DNA of 5,280 nucleotides from Burkholderiales bacterium (GTDB lineage: Bacteria > Pseudomonadota > Gammaproteobacteria > Burkholderiales > Burkholderiaceae_D): NCBI GenBank assembly GCA_016197345.1, contig JACPVY010000077.1, positions 1 to 5,280 on the forward strand, written 5' to 3'. A program made the translations under genes and the position numbers. The notes under the pieces were generated by a model. That model made no database searches. It was not told the DNA's origin and saw only the letters and a list, made by a program, of their open reading frames with translations. Shown here piece by piece: positions 1 to 5,280 of the stretch. Every line of letters begins with the position of its first letter. The stretch's first letter is position 1.

Positions 1-903
1 CCCCCAATCTGCCCCTTGGTGTGTCAGCACCATCGGTTCGTAAAAATGGAAGTTATAGACGATTTTGTCGTCCAATTTGCCAGTGATCGGATCAATATAG
101 GGTGTGACTGGATTGAAGGGGCCGGAATCGCCTGAACTCGTCAATTTGCCCACTAGGGTGTCAATATTAGACCAGTAGCTGCCAGTGACTATGACGCGAT
201 GTTGTGGGGCTGCTTGACGAATCTCTTTCACTAATCGATCTTGGAATTGTAGCCAATCGTCTTGTTTATTTAAAAACTTGGGTTCATTCATCGGCTCTAG
301 CATCACTTTATTCGGATATGGGATGCGCAAGTTGATTTGTGTCGCTAAGCTACGCCAAAAATCGACAAAGGCGTCATGGCGCCCGGCTAGCGCTGGCAAA
401 TCGGCAGGGTCATACACTTCTTCACCATTGACGATTTTGGTTTTTTGTTCGATGAATTGGGAATAGGTGTCACCAAAGTTGCCGCCGCAGACATGTCGCG
501 CAATGTGTAAATCGAGAATCACATTGAGTCCTTTGTCATTTACGGCGCTGATGTAATCCAGCAGCTTGCCGACATTATCTGCGCGCAAATGGTCGTTATT
601 TGCTGTCAATGTTGGGCTATACAAAAAATGCATATCAATTGGCAAGCGCAGATGATCAATCCCTGAATCACGTAGACGGAGCAAACGGAGTTTATTTGGA
701 TCATCGAAGTCAGGCAGCATTTCATTGAATGCAGCATCTTTTTCATCGACTACACATGTTTGATTTGGGGCCTTACCTGTCAGTTTGGTGACGAGTAACT
801 CGGTATTCATGCCGTGGCTAAAGCCCCATGGCGCAGCGATTGCCTGATTAGCTAGGTAGCAAGTTGCGAATAGCAAAATGGTGTGCAAGAGCAGTTTTTT
901 CAT
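1..903 (-). CDS. Secreted glycoside hydrolase family 5 protein (endoglucanase-like), C-terminus cut by window edge
   Basis: The reading frame is open from an ATG at 903 to the left edge, giving 301 residues without a stop. Residues 1-23 form a Sec signal peptide: MKK, a hydrophobic core, then an AIA cleavage site before APWGFSHG, so the enzyme is exported. GH5 hallmarks follow in order: GIDHLRLPID (81-90, with the conserved Arg86), the strand ending in VILDLH (His133), LEPMNEP (202-208, where Glu207 of the Asn-Glu-Pro triad is the expected acid/base), and YNFHFYEP followed by THQGADW (His286, Tyr288, Trp300). The nucleophile Glu near the C-terminus lies outside the window. GH5 enzymes cleave beta-1,4-linked glucans, mannans and related polysaccharides by a retaining mechanism; the substrate cannot be told from this part. 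Cys50 and Cys139 could form a disulfide after export. The gene lies 230 bp beyond the lipid transporter ATPase, same strand, and probably has its own promoter. Confidence 0.9.
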   Translation of the reverse strand, partial: MKKLLLHTILLFATCYLANQAIAAPWGFSHGMNTELLVTKLTGKAPNQTCVVDEKDAAFNEMLPDFDDPNKLRLLRLRDSGIDHLRLPIDMHFLYSPTLTANNDHLRADNVGKLLDYISAVNDKGLNVILDLHIARHVCGGNFGDTYSQFIEQKTKIVNGEEVYDPADLPALAGRHDAFVDFWRSLATQINLRIPYPNKVMLEPMNEPKFLNKQDDWLQFQDRLVKEIRQAAPQHRVIVTGSYWSNIDTLVGKLTSSGDSGPFNPVTPYIDPITGKLDDKIVYNFHFYEPMVLTHQGADWG

Positions 904-909
904 CGTATT

Positions 910-914
910 TCCTT
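910..914 (-). promoter_or_regulatory. Ribosome binding site of the GH5 gene
   Basis: On the minus strand AAGGA lies six bases before the ATG at 903. This good Shine-Dalgarno match, together with the signal peptide that starts directly at this Met, fixes the start codon. Confidence 0.7.
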
Positions 915-923
915 GGAGTCGCT

Positions 924-940
924 CACGCCAAAAGTGCGTG
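924..940 (-). other. Small hairpin in the GH5 leader
   Basis: CACGC (924-928) and GCGTG (936-940) are exact inverse complements around a 7-base loop. If the promoter near 949-954 is real, this 5-bp stem sits at the very 5' end of the GH5 mRNA, upstream of the ribosome binding site. It has no T-run and is not a terminator. Five base pairs can arise by chance. Confidence 0.25.
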
Positions 941-948
941 TCGGCGGC

Positions 949-954
949 AGAATA
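949..954 (-). promoter_or_regulatory. Possible extended -10 promoter element for the GH5 gene
   Basis: On the minus strand TGCTATTCT carries a TGn extension in front of TATTCT (four of six matches to TATAAT). No good -35 box stands 16-18 bases upstream, which an extended -10 can tolerate. Transcription would start near 942, giving a leader of about 40 bases. The call rests on this motif and on the 230-bp gap to the upstream gene; it is weak. Confidence 0.3.
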
Positions 955-960
955 GCAAAA

Positions 961-1129
961 ACTGTACTGCAAATACAGATACAGAAATTGATAATTTTTT
1001 ATGGCACAGTGGCGCTTTTTAGCTATCTGTATTGGAGATTTGAAGATGAACAGGGCAAGTTGTCGCCTGTTATTGACGCTGTAATTGGTAGAGAAGCAGC
1101 ACAGTGTCGCCTGTTGGCTACAGTACAGT
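961..1129. repeat. Distant 9-bp inverted repeat and ACAGT pentamers
   Basis: ACTGTACTG (961-969) is the exact inverse complement of CAGTACAGT (1121-1129). ACAGT also occurs at 1006-1010, 1101-1105 and 1120-1124. The cluster fills the 230-bp gap upstream of the GH5 gene, otherwise without a credible gene. The arms are 151 bp apart, so a simple RNA hairpin is unlikely; shared protein sites or chance are the alternatives. Confidence 0.3.
1061..1115. repeat. 11-bp direct repeat TGTCGCCTGTT, two copies
   Basis: TGTCGCCTGTT occurs at 1061-1071 and again at 1105-1115, 44 bp apart, which is about four helical turns. Both copies are in the gap between the ATPase stop codon and the GH5 promoter region. 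AACAGG at 1049-1054 is an inverse match to the end of the first copy. The spacing would suit a pair of regulator sites on one DNA face, but no known operator is recognised. Confidence 0.4.
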
Positions 1130-1133
1130 GGTT

Positions 1134-1961
1134 TTAGATAATATCGCGCCGCGCTTTTTGTTCTTGTTCTGCCAGTGCATCGAGGGCGCGCAAGCCGCGT
1201 CCGCCGAGGAAAAAGTGTTCGACAAAGGGATGCTGAAATTGCACCACTTCGCGCGTCGAGCCAGTGGTGATGACTTTTTTATCCGCAAGTACCGCAATTC
1301 GGCCCGATAGCGCGAATAAGGTATCGAGATCATGTGTCACCATCACCACGGTTAAATTCAAATTTGCGTGCAGCGTTTTGATGAGGGCAACGAAGGATTC
1401 CGAGCGATCGGGGTCGAGGCCAGCGGTGGGTTCATCTAAAAATAACAGCTTGGGATCGAGCGCGAGTGCACGTGCTAAGGCAACCCGTTTGATCATGCCA
1501 CCAGATAAATTGGCGGGCATTTTGATCGCGTGTTCTGGCCCTAAACCGACCATATCTAATTTCAACAGCACGATATCGCGGATGACGTATTCGGGCAGGG
1601 TGCGCATTTCGCGCAGTGGGCGGGCCACATTTTCAAACACATTAAGCGCCGAATATAGCGCGCCATGTTGAAATAACATGCCCCAATTATTGCGAACTTC
1701 TTGCAATTGCATTCTATTGCTGCGATGAACATCAATGCCGAAGACGCGCACCGAGCCGCTATATGGTTGTTCTAAGCCTAGCATTTGGCGCATCAAAACC
1801 GTTTTGCCCGAGCCAGAGCCACCCACGACGGAAACAATTTCGCCACGCGCGACTTGCAAGCAAACATCTTCATGCACCACCGTGCGGCCAAAACGGGTAC
1901 AGAGATGGTCGATATCCACCACGAGTGGTGCGGCTTGTTGGGGGAGGGCGGAGGTGTTCAT
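1134..1961 (-). CDS. mlaF: MlaF-type ATP-binding subunit of a lipid ABC transporter
   Basis: This 275-residue protein is a complete ABC ATPase. Visible motifs are Walker A GGSGSGKT (47-54), Q-loop Gln98 in MLFQHGALYSALNV, signature LSGGM (152-156), Walker B KLLFLDEP (171-178, catalytic Glu177), D-loop GLD (181-183) and H-loop His210. FQHGALYSALNVFENV and the LSGGMIKRVALARA signature region are typical of the MlaF/Ttg2A family, which powers phospholipid transfer between inner and outer membrane. The C-terminal HPFVEHFFLGGRG region also fits the family. The protein acts on the cytoplasmic face as a dimer bound to the MlaE-type permease encoded just upstream, 9 bp away, so the two are co-transcribed and probably translationally coupled: the start has no strong Shine-Dalgarno. 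Unusually, no MCE/MlaD gene follows; the next gene is a GH5 glycosidase. Because the system is not a full Mla set, the symbol names the family rather than a proven orthologue. Confidence 0.93.
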   Translation of the reverse strand: MNTSALPQQAAPLVVDIDHLCTRFGRTVVHEDVCLQVARGEIVSVVGGSGSGKTVLMRQMLGLEQPYSGSVRVFGIDVHRSNRMQLQEVRNNWGMLFQHGALYSALNVFENVARPLREMRTLPEYVIRDIVLLKLDMVGLGPEHAIKMPANLSGGMIKRVALARALALDPKLLFLDEPTAGLDPDRSESFVALIKTLHANLNLTVVMVTHDLDTLFALSGRIAVLADKKVITTGSTREVVQFQHPFVEHFFLGGRGLRALDALAEQEQKARRDII

Positions 1962-1970
1962 CTGGGCTGC

Positions 1971-3110
1971 TTAAAACAAAATACCAATGCCACGGAAGAC
2001 AATGGCGAAAATCGCATCGGCGAAGATGACGATAGTAATCGCGCTAACGACCGATGAGGTGGTGCCACGGCCTAGGCTTTCAGTATTGGGCTTGATGCGC
2101 AAGCCAAAATGGCAGGCTACCAGCGCAATCAAGATGCCAAACACCACGCCTTTGCCTAGTCCTATCCAATAATTGACGAGCGGCACTACATCGCGCAGCT
2201 TCAGCAAGAAAAATTCGTACGACATCCCCAGCTCTAAATTCGCCGCTAGCATGCCGCCGAGCAGCGCTGCGGCATCAGTCCAGATCACCAGTAGCGGCAT
2301 GGCAATTGCCAGCGCCAGCACTTTCGGCAAGATCAAGCGAAAGCCATGTGAAATTCCCATCACCGCCATCGCATCTAATTCTTCGGTGACGCGCATGACG
2401 CCTAGTTGCGCCGTAATCGCTGACCCAGAACGCCCCGCGACTAAGATCGCCGCCAGCATCGGCCCCAGTTCGCGGATGATGGCGATCCCTAGCATATTGA
2501 CGATGAAGACATCGGCTCCAAAATTGCGTAATTGCTGAGCGGATAAATATGAAATCACGATGCCGATCAAGACCCCGACCAGCGCGGTAATGCCTAGCGC
2601 TTGAAAACCGGCGCGATAGATATTGGCCGAGACTTCTTTCCACGGCCCGCGTAAAGGATGGCGTAGCAAGCGGGCGCTATCGAGTGTCAATTGCCCGAGC
2701 AACAGCACAATTTGCTGAATGTGAGTGAAAAAGCCGAGGACTTTTTCCCCTATCGTGGCAACGCTATGGAAATCGCGCCTAGCGATTTTGGGCATCGACA
2801 GCGTGCTGACTTGTTGCAGATGCTCAAAAAAAGCTTCATGTGCGGGCAAGAGGTGCAGACGTGGTGGGCGCTGTTTGCCCCAACTAGCCCAGAGCAATTG
2901 CGCGCCGATGTGATCAAGACTGGTGATGGCTCGTAAATCCCATTCAAAGCTGCGCATTTGCTCAGGCGCATAGCGCTGTAGCGCACGTTGTAGCGTGCGC
3001 ATTGTGCTTGCGGGTGCCAGCATGTGTACCAGCCAACTGCCCGCAACCCGCACGGTAGCGTCGCTGCTGTTGGCTGGTAATTGAATTGACGGTGGGGTGG
3101 TATCAGGCAT
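1971..3110 (-). CDS. mlaE: MlaE-family lipid ABC transporter permease with N-terminal STAS domain
   Basis: From the ATG at 3110 the protein has 379 residues. Residues about 17-110 form a STAS (MlaB-like) domain: VRVAGSWLVHML at the start, then WDLRAITSLDHIGAQLLW (57-74). A linker helix (about 115-150) leads into the MlaE permease. Its diagnostic stretch spans 212-248: IRELGPMLAAI, then VAGRSGSAITAQLG, then RVTEELDAM. Membrane helices are visible near 168-190, 262-290, 318-335 and 352-372, and the family end motif GRGTTSSVV lies at 347-355. MlaE dimers form the inner-membrane channel for phospholipid; STAS domains in this system bind and stabilise the ATPase. Fusion of MlaB and MlaE into one chain is common in betaproteobacteria. 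The frame stays open to an ATG at 3251, but that would add 47 basic, proline-rich residues overlapping the upstream gene by 65 bp, so 3110 is preferred; neither start has a clear ribosome binding site. Confidence 0.92.
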   Translation of the reverse strand: MPDTTPPSIQLPANSSDATVRVAGSWLVHMLAPASTMRTLQRALQRYAPEQMRSFEWDLRAITSLDHIGAQLLWASWGKQRPPRLHLLPAHEAFFEHLQQVSTLSMPKIARRDFHSVATIGEKVLGFFTHIQQIVLLLGQLTLDSARLLRHPLRGPWKEVSANIYRAGFQALGITALVGVLIGIVISYLSAQQLRNFGADVFIVNMLGIAIIRELGPMLAAILVAGRSGSAITAQLGVMRVTEELDAMAVMGISHGFRLILPKVLALAIAMPLLVIWTDAAALLGGMLAANLELGMSYEFFLLKLRDVVPLVNYWIGLGKGVVFGILIALVACHFGLRIKPNTESLGRGTTSSVVSAITIVIFADAIFAIVFRGIGILF

Positions 3111-3186
3111 GCTGGGTACAAGCGATAGATGCAGCAGAAGTGACAGAGAAGAGCGAAGTATGCATTGTCTTGGCGGCGGATGATGG

Positions 3187-4701
3187 TTACGCGGCAACGC
3201 TAGCGTTTTCGTTCGCCGACATATGCCGCGCCTGTCGTTGTGGTAGCGCATTGCTGGCGGCGTTGGTTGCTGGCGCTACGGCAGCATGGCGACCTGCATA
3301 GTCGCTGCCAACTAATCGCACCGCCTGCTCTTTCGGCATTCCTTCCAGTTGTAGCCATTGCGTGACGAGGCCAGCGAGTCTATCCAGCGCAATACGATGA
3401 GTGGCGTCGGTTTTGCTATACAGCCATTCAGATAAGCGCAAGAAATTGTCAAATGGCGCATCTTTCAATAAATGCGGCAAAGTATGTTGAAAACGTCCCG
3501 AATTAGCGACTAAATCCCAGAAACGTGCAAAGCGCACCAAGCTTTGCATTTGCCCAAATGGAATCCGATCGGTGGCCAAAATGGTATAAGGCGGGTAGGG
3601 ATCAAACGCCATCTGGAAGGCTGCGGTGTGGCGAATAATCGGCGTGCCGCGTAGGCGTTTCAAGATGCCGAATTGGATTTCATCTGCTTGGAGTGCGACT
3701 AGTTGATCAAAGCCACGCGCAAAGCTGGCCATATCTTCCCCCGGCAAGCCTGCGATCAAATCGACGTGTAAATGGGCGTGTGAATGTTGGGTCAGCCAAG
3801 CGATATTGGCGGCGGCTTTAGCATTGTCTTGTTTGCGGCTGACCAAGGCTTGCACTTCGGGGTTGAAGCTTTGAATGCCAATTTCAAATTGCAATGCCCC
3901 CGGCGGAAATTGCGCAATGCTAGCCTTTAAGGCTTCTGGCAAATGATCTGGCACCAGTTCAAAGTGGGCGAATAAGCCTTCTTCTGGCTTCGCGGCGATT
4001 TTATCGAGGAAGAACTGCAAAATACGCAAACTGGTCTTCACATTCAGGTTGAAGGTGCGGTCAACAAATTTGAAGAGTCGCGCGCCGCGCTGGTACAAAT
4101 CTTCCATCGCGGCTAAGAAATGATCAAGCTCAAATGGCCATGCCGTTTTATCGAGGCTAGAGAGGCAAAACTCGCATTTGAACGGGCAACCGCGTGAGGC
4201 TTCGACATAAATTGTACGATGAGCAATATCTTTCTCATCGTAGAGGCTATACGGTAGTTGTAATTGCGCTAAAGGCGGCTGCAATCCAGCGTGTTGTTTC
4301 ATCAAAGGCTTGGGGCCGTGTAAAATCTGCTGGCACAGACTGGCAAAACTGATATCACCCCAACCCGTGATGACGTAGTCAGCAAGGCGTACTATCTCTT
4401 GCTCGCCGGTTTCATATGAAACCTCTGGCCCCCCCAGCACAATGACGACATCTGGCGCGACCCGTTTTAGGGTGGCAACTAAGCGCGTCGTTTCTTCCAC
4501 ATTCCAGATATAGACGCCAAAACCAATGATGCGGGGGGAGTGGGCTAACAGACGTTCCACCATGTCGGTGGTTTTGCCGCCGATAACGAATTCCATTAAT
4601 TGGGTTTGCGCTTGCAATGGCCCCATGTTTGCCAGCAAATAGCGTAGCCCGAGGGAGGCGTGAGCATAGCGGGCATTGAGGGTCGAGAGCAAAATGGTCA
4701 T
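3187..4701 (-). CDS. B12-binding-domain radical SAM protein (DUF4080-type), reaction unknown
   Basis: The 504-residue protein starts at an ATG at 4701. Residues 1-130 are a cobalamin-binding-like Rossmann domain: the N-terminal TLNARYAHASLGLRYL, IGFGVYIWN (59-67) and VLGGPEVSYE (88-97). The radical SAM core follows, with the cluster motif CPFKCEFC (Cys172, Cys176, Cys179; CxxxCxxC), which binds a 4Fe-4S cluster and S-adenosylmethionine. Later core strands include FEIGIQSFNPEV (272-283) and HVDLIAGLPGED (312-323). The remainder, to about residue 470, fits the DUF4080 C-terminal region of this family. Residues 469-504 are Ala/Asn/Gln-rich and probably disordered. B12 radical SAM proteins include methylases and ring-forming enzymes; nothing here identifies the substrate. 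No canonical DxHxxG cobalamin motif is seen, although His14 lies near the expected loop. The protein is cytoplasmic, with no signal or membrane segment. It lies 76 bp upstream of the lipid permease on the same strand, with no terminator seen between them. Confidence 0.9.
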   Translation of the reverse strand: MTILLSTLNARYAHASLGLRYLLANMGPLQAQTQLMEFVIGGKTTDMVERLLAHSPRIIGFGVYIWNVEETTRLVATLKRVAPDVVIVLGGPEVSYETGEQEIVRLADYVITGWGDISFASLCQQILHGPKPLMKQHAGLQPPLAQLQLPYSLYDEKDIAHRTIYVEASRGCPFKCEFCLSSLDKTAWPFELDHFLAAMEDLYQRGARLFKFVDRTFNLNVKTSLRILQFFLDKIAAKPEEGLFAHFELVPDHLPEALKASIAQFPPGALQFEIGIQSFNPEVQALVSRKQDNAKAAANIAWLTQHSHAHLHVDLIAGLPGEDMASFARGFDQLVALQADEIQFGILKRLRGTPIIRHTAAFQMAFDPYPPYTILATDRIPFGQMQSLVRFARFWDLVANSGRFQHTLPHLLKDAPFDNFLRLSEWLYSKTDATHRIALDRLAGLVTQWLQLEGMPKEQAVRLVGSDYAGRHAAVAPATNAASNALPQRQARHMSANENASVAA

Positions 4702-4762
4702 AGTGAGCTATATGAGCGATAAAATGTGGCAAAAAGTCGCAAAAAAGGCGATAAGTTGCGCT

Positions 4763-4768
4763 ATTTTA
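4763..4768 (-). promoter_or_regulatory. Possible -10 box for the radical SAM gene
   Basis: On the minus strand TAAAAT matches TATAAT in five of six positions. A poor -35 (GATACA, 4787-4792) stands 18 bases upstream. Transcription would begin near 4756, leaving a leader of about 55 bases. The start codon at 4701 has no clear Shine-Dalgarno, so translation signals do not help confirm this. Low confidence. Confidence 0.28.
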
Positions 4769-4891
4769 CGCGGGAGAGCCAGAGTCTGTATCGTGATGTA
4801 GTGAAAATGATGGCGAATGGCCAGGCAAGTCCCCGTTTGTATGGCAATCTTTCAGCTAATAGGCGATCGCAAAAATAAGGGACAACGCTGG

Positions 4892-4923
4892 TTGCGGCAC
4901 TCAAGCGCAAGCAGTAGTATAAA
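4892..4923 (+). promoter_or_regulatory. Possible promoter of the rightward sensor gene
   Basis: TATAAA at 4918-4923 (overlapping TAGTAT at 4915-4920) resembles a -10 box. TTGCGG at 4892-4897 could be a -35: it lies 17 bases before TAGTAT but 20 before TATAAA, so the spacing is good only for the weaker -10. A start near 4930 would give a leader of about 90 bases. Confidence 0.35.
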
Positions 4924-4929
4924 ATCACC

Positions 4930-4960
4930 CTGCGCACGGAAAGTGACAGGGGAGGCGCAG
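4930..4960 (+). other. Inverted repeat CTGCGC/GCGCAG in the sensor gene leader
   Basis: CTGCGC (4930-4935) pairs exactly with GCGCAG (4955-4960). A smaller CAC/GTG pair around GGAAA can form just inside. The element begins about where transcription from the candidate promoter would start. It has no U-run. I could not match it to a known riboswitch class. Confidence 0.4.
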
Positions 4961-4971
4961 ATAACAAATTC

Positions 4972-5012
4972 TGCCTAGTCTATTCAGGAGATAGGCTAAG
5001 CAATCTTAGGCA
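4972..5012 (+). other. Alternative hairpins built from three TAGGC/GCCTA copies next to the ribosome binding site
   Basis: GCCTA (4973-4977) can pair with TAGGC at 4992-4996, extended by TCT/AGA after a bulged G. Alternatively TGCCTA (4972-4977) can pair with TAGGCA at 5007-5012. A third small stem, CTAAG/CTTAG (4996-5000 and 5005-5009), is also possible. The second pairing would reach the first base of the AAGG ribosome binding site (5012-5015). The structures exclude one another, which is the form a translational switch takes, but the stems are short and function is inference. Confidence 0.35.
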
Positions 5013-5015
5013 AGG
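5012..5015 (+). promoter_or_regulatory. Ribosome binding site of the rightward sensor gene
   Basis: AAGG lies five bases before the ATG at 5021 and supports that start. An AGGAG at 4986-4990 is a better Shine-Dalgarno by sequence but has no start codon at the right distance. Confidence 0.5.
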
Positions 5016-5020
5016 TAAAT

Positions 5021-5280
5021 ATGACGCAATCCGTCTCGCACACCACATCAGGCGCCCCGTCGCATCGTATTGAAGACGCTGCCGTTGGCCTGTTGGATGA
5101 GCTTGCGCCAGTCGCTGAGGGCGCGGATGAGGATAATCTTCGTACAGAAAATCGCATTTTGCGCGAACAACTGTCCTACGTCTTAGCGCAGGCCGCCTAT
5201 AACCACCAAGTGATGTGCAAGCATCAGGCGTTTGATCTTGAAATCGTCGGTGCAAGCAGCTTTCCGCAATTAATCACCAG
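5021..5280 (+). CDS. Partial N-terminus of a DUF484/GAF-like sensor protein, possibly a diguanylate cyclase
   Basis: An ATG at 5021 opens a frame that continues to the right edge, giving 86 complete residues. The first 37 are polar and probably disordered (MTQSVSHTTSGAPSHR, then an acidic stretch). Residues 38-72 form a likely coiled coil, LRTENRILREQL followed by SYVLAQAAYNHQVM. The next stretch, HQAFDLEIVGASSFPQLIT, looks like the first helix of a GAF-type sensor fold. This order (LR..N..LR..L, then A..N, then a helix with an A.S...LI pattern) resembles the linker of DUF484 proteins, including some GGDEF diguanylate cyclases, but no catalytic domain is in the window. There is no signal peptide or membrane segment, so the protein is probably cytoplasmic. 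It is transcribed away from the radical SAM gene. Other GAF-containing regulators are equally possible. Confidence 0.6.
   Translation, partial: MTQSVSHTTSGAPSHRIEDAAVGLLDELAPVAEGADEDNLRTENRILREQLSYVLAQAAYNHQVMCKHQAFDLEIVGASSFPQLIT

Larger units (their letters stand above)
4702..5020. other. Divergent intergenic region between radical SAM and sensor genes
   Basis: These 319 bases separate two genes read outwards and must hold both promoters. The left part (4702-4770) is A/T-rich with A-tracts at 4731-4735 and 4741-4746 and two copies of GCGATAA (4716-4722, 4748-4754). The middle (4770-4890) holds no pattern I recognise beyond one palindrome, GCGATCGC (4863-4870). The right part carries a candidate promoter and a potentially structured leader, listed separately. 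I see no convincing small gene on either strand. Confidence 0.7.

Noticed and set aside
859..903. Lipoprotein signal in the GH5 precursor
   Set aside because: Cys15 is preceded by FAT; Thr at -1 does not fit a lipobox, whereas the AIA signal peptidase I site fits well.
904..1133. Possible remnant of an MCE/MlaD gene after the ATPase
   Set aside because: No N-terminal membrane helix or MCE-like sequence can be read in any minus-strand frame of this gap.
1049..1133. Rho-independent terminator after the ATPase gene
   Set aside because: The only inverted repeats are short, widely spaced or lack a following T-run on the minus strand.
883..1137. Plus-strand open frame of 84 codons across the GH5 start and its upstream gap
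   Set aside because: It overlaps the signal-peptide region and promoter of the GH5 gene, has no ribosome binding site and resembles no family.
1264..2643. Several open frames of 60-135 codons opposite to or out of frame with the ATPase and permease genes
   Set aside because: They lie wholly inside strongly supported genes, have no recognisable domain and read as low-complexity Ser/Ala/Arg-rich shadow translations.
4707..4732. Promoter TTGCCA/TATAGC giving a leaderless radical SAM transcript
   Set aside because: The spacer would be only 14 bases, too short for a normal sigma-70 promoter.
4863..4870. GCGATCGC, the cyanobacterial HIP1 palindrome
   Set aside because: I found only one copy in the window, and the gene content points to proteobacteria.
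4761..4967. Minus-strand open frame of 68 codons in the divergent intergenic region
   Set aside because: It starts with TTG without a Shine-Dalgarno, covers the candidate promoters and has no recognisable domain.
4930..5020. Cyclic di-GMP (GEMM) riboswitch ahead of the sensor gene
   Set aside because: The conserved GEMM core sequence and receptor elements are not present; only simple stems can be drawn.

Overview
The window reads as ordinary chromosomal DNA of a Gram-negative bacterium, most likely a beta- or gammaproteobacterium of medium GC. I infer this from a Mla-type outer-membrane lipid transporter whose permease carries a fused STAS domain, an exported glycosidase, and a DUF484-like sensor N-terminus. 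A Neisseriales-type host (Chitinibacter, Deefgea or Iodobacter relatives) is a guess from gene style and base composition only. There are no rRNA, tRNA, insertion sequence or CRISPR signatures.

Layout from the right edge leftwards. A plus-strand gene starts at 5021 and runs off the right edge; its 86 visible residues suggest a soluble coiled-coil/GAF-type sensor. A 319-bp divergent intergenic region (4702-5020) separates it from a run of four minus-strand genes. These are a cobalamin-binding radical SAM protein (4701-3187), a STAS-MlaE lipid transporter permease (3110-1971), its MlaF-type ATPase (1961-1134) and, after a 230-bp gap, a secreted family-5 glycoside hydrolase (903 to beyond base 1).

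The permease and ATPase are 9 bp apart and form one functional unit, the inner-membrane part of an ABC system that moves phospholipid between the inner and outer membranes. The MCE (MlaD-like) substrate-binding gene that normally follows this pair is absent: the next gene downstream is the glycosidase, which appears to have its own promoter region. The radical SAM gene is on the same strand 76 bp upstream and could be co-transcribed, but nothing ties its chemistry to lipid transport.

No clear new multi-gene system is visible. The points most worth a second look are the MCE-less transporter pair, the radical SAM enzyme of unknown reaction, and a potentially structured leader in front of the sensor gene.
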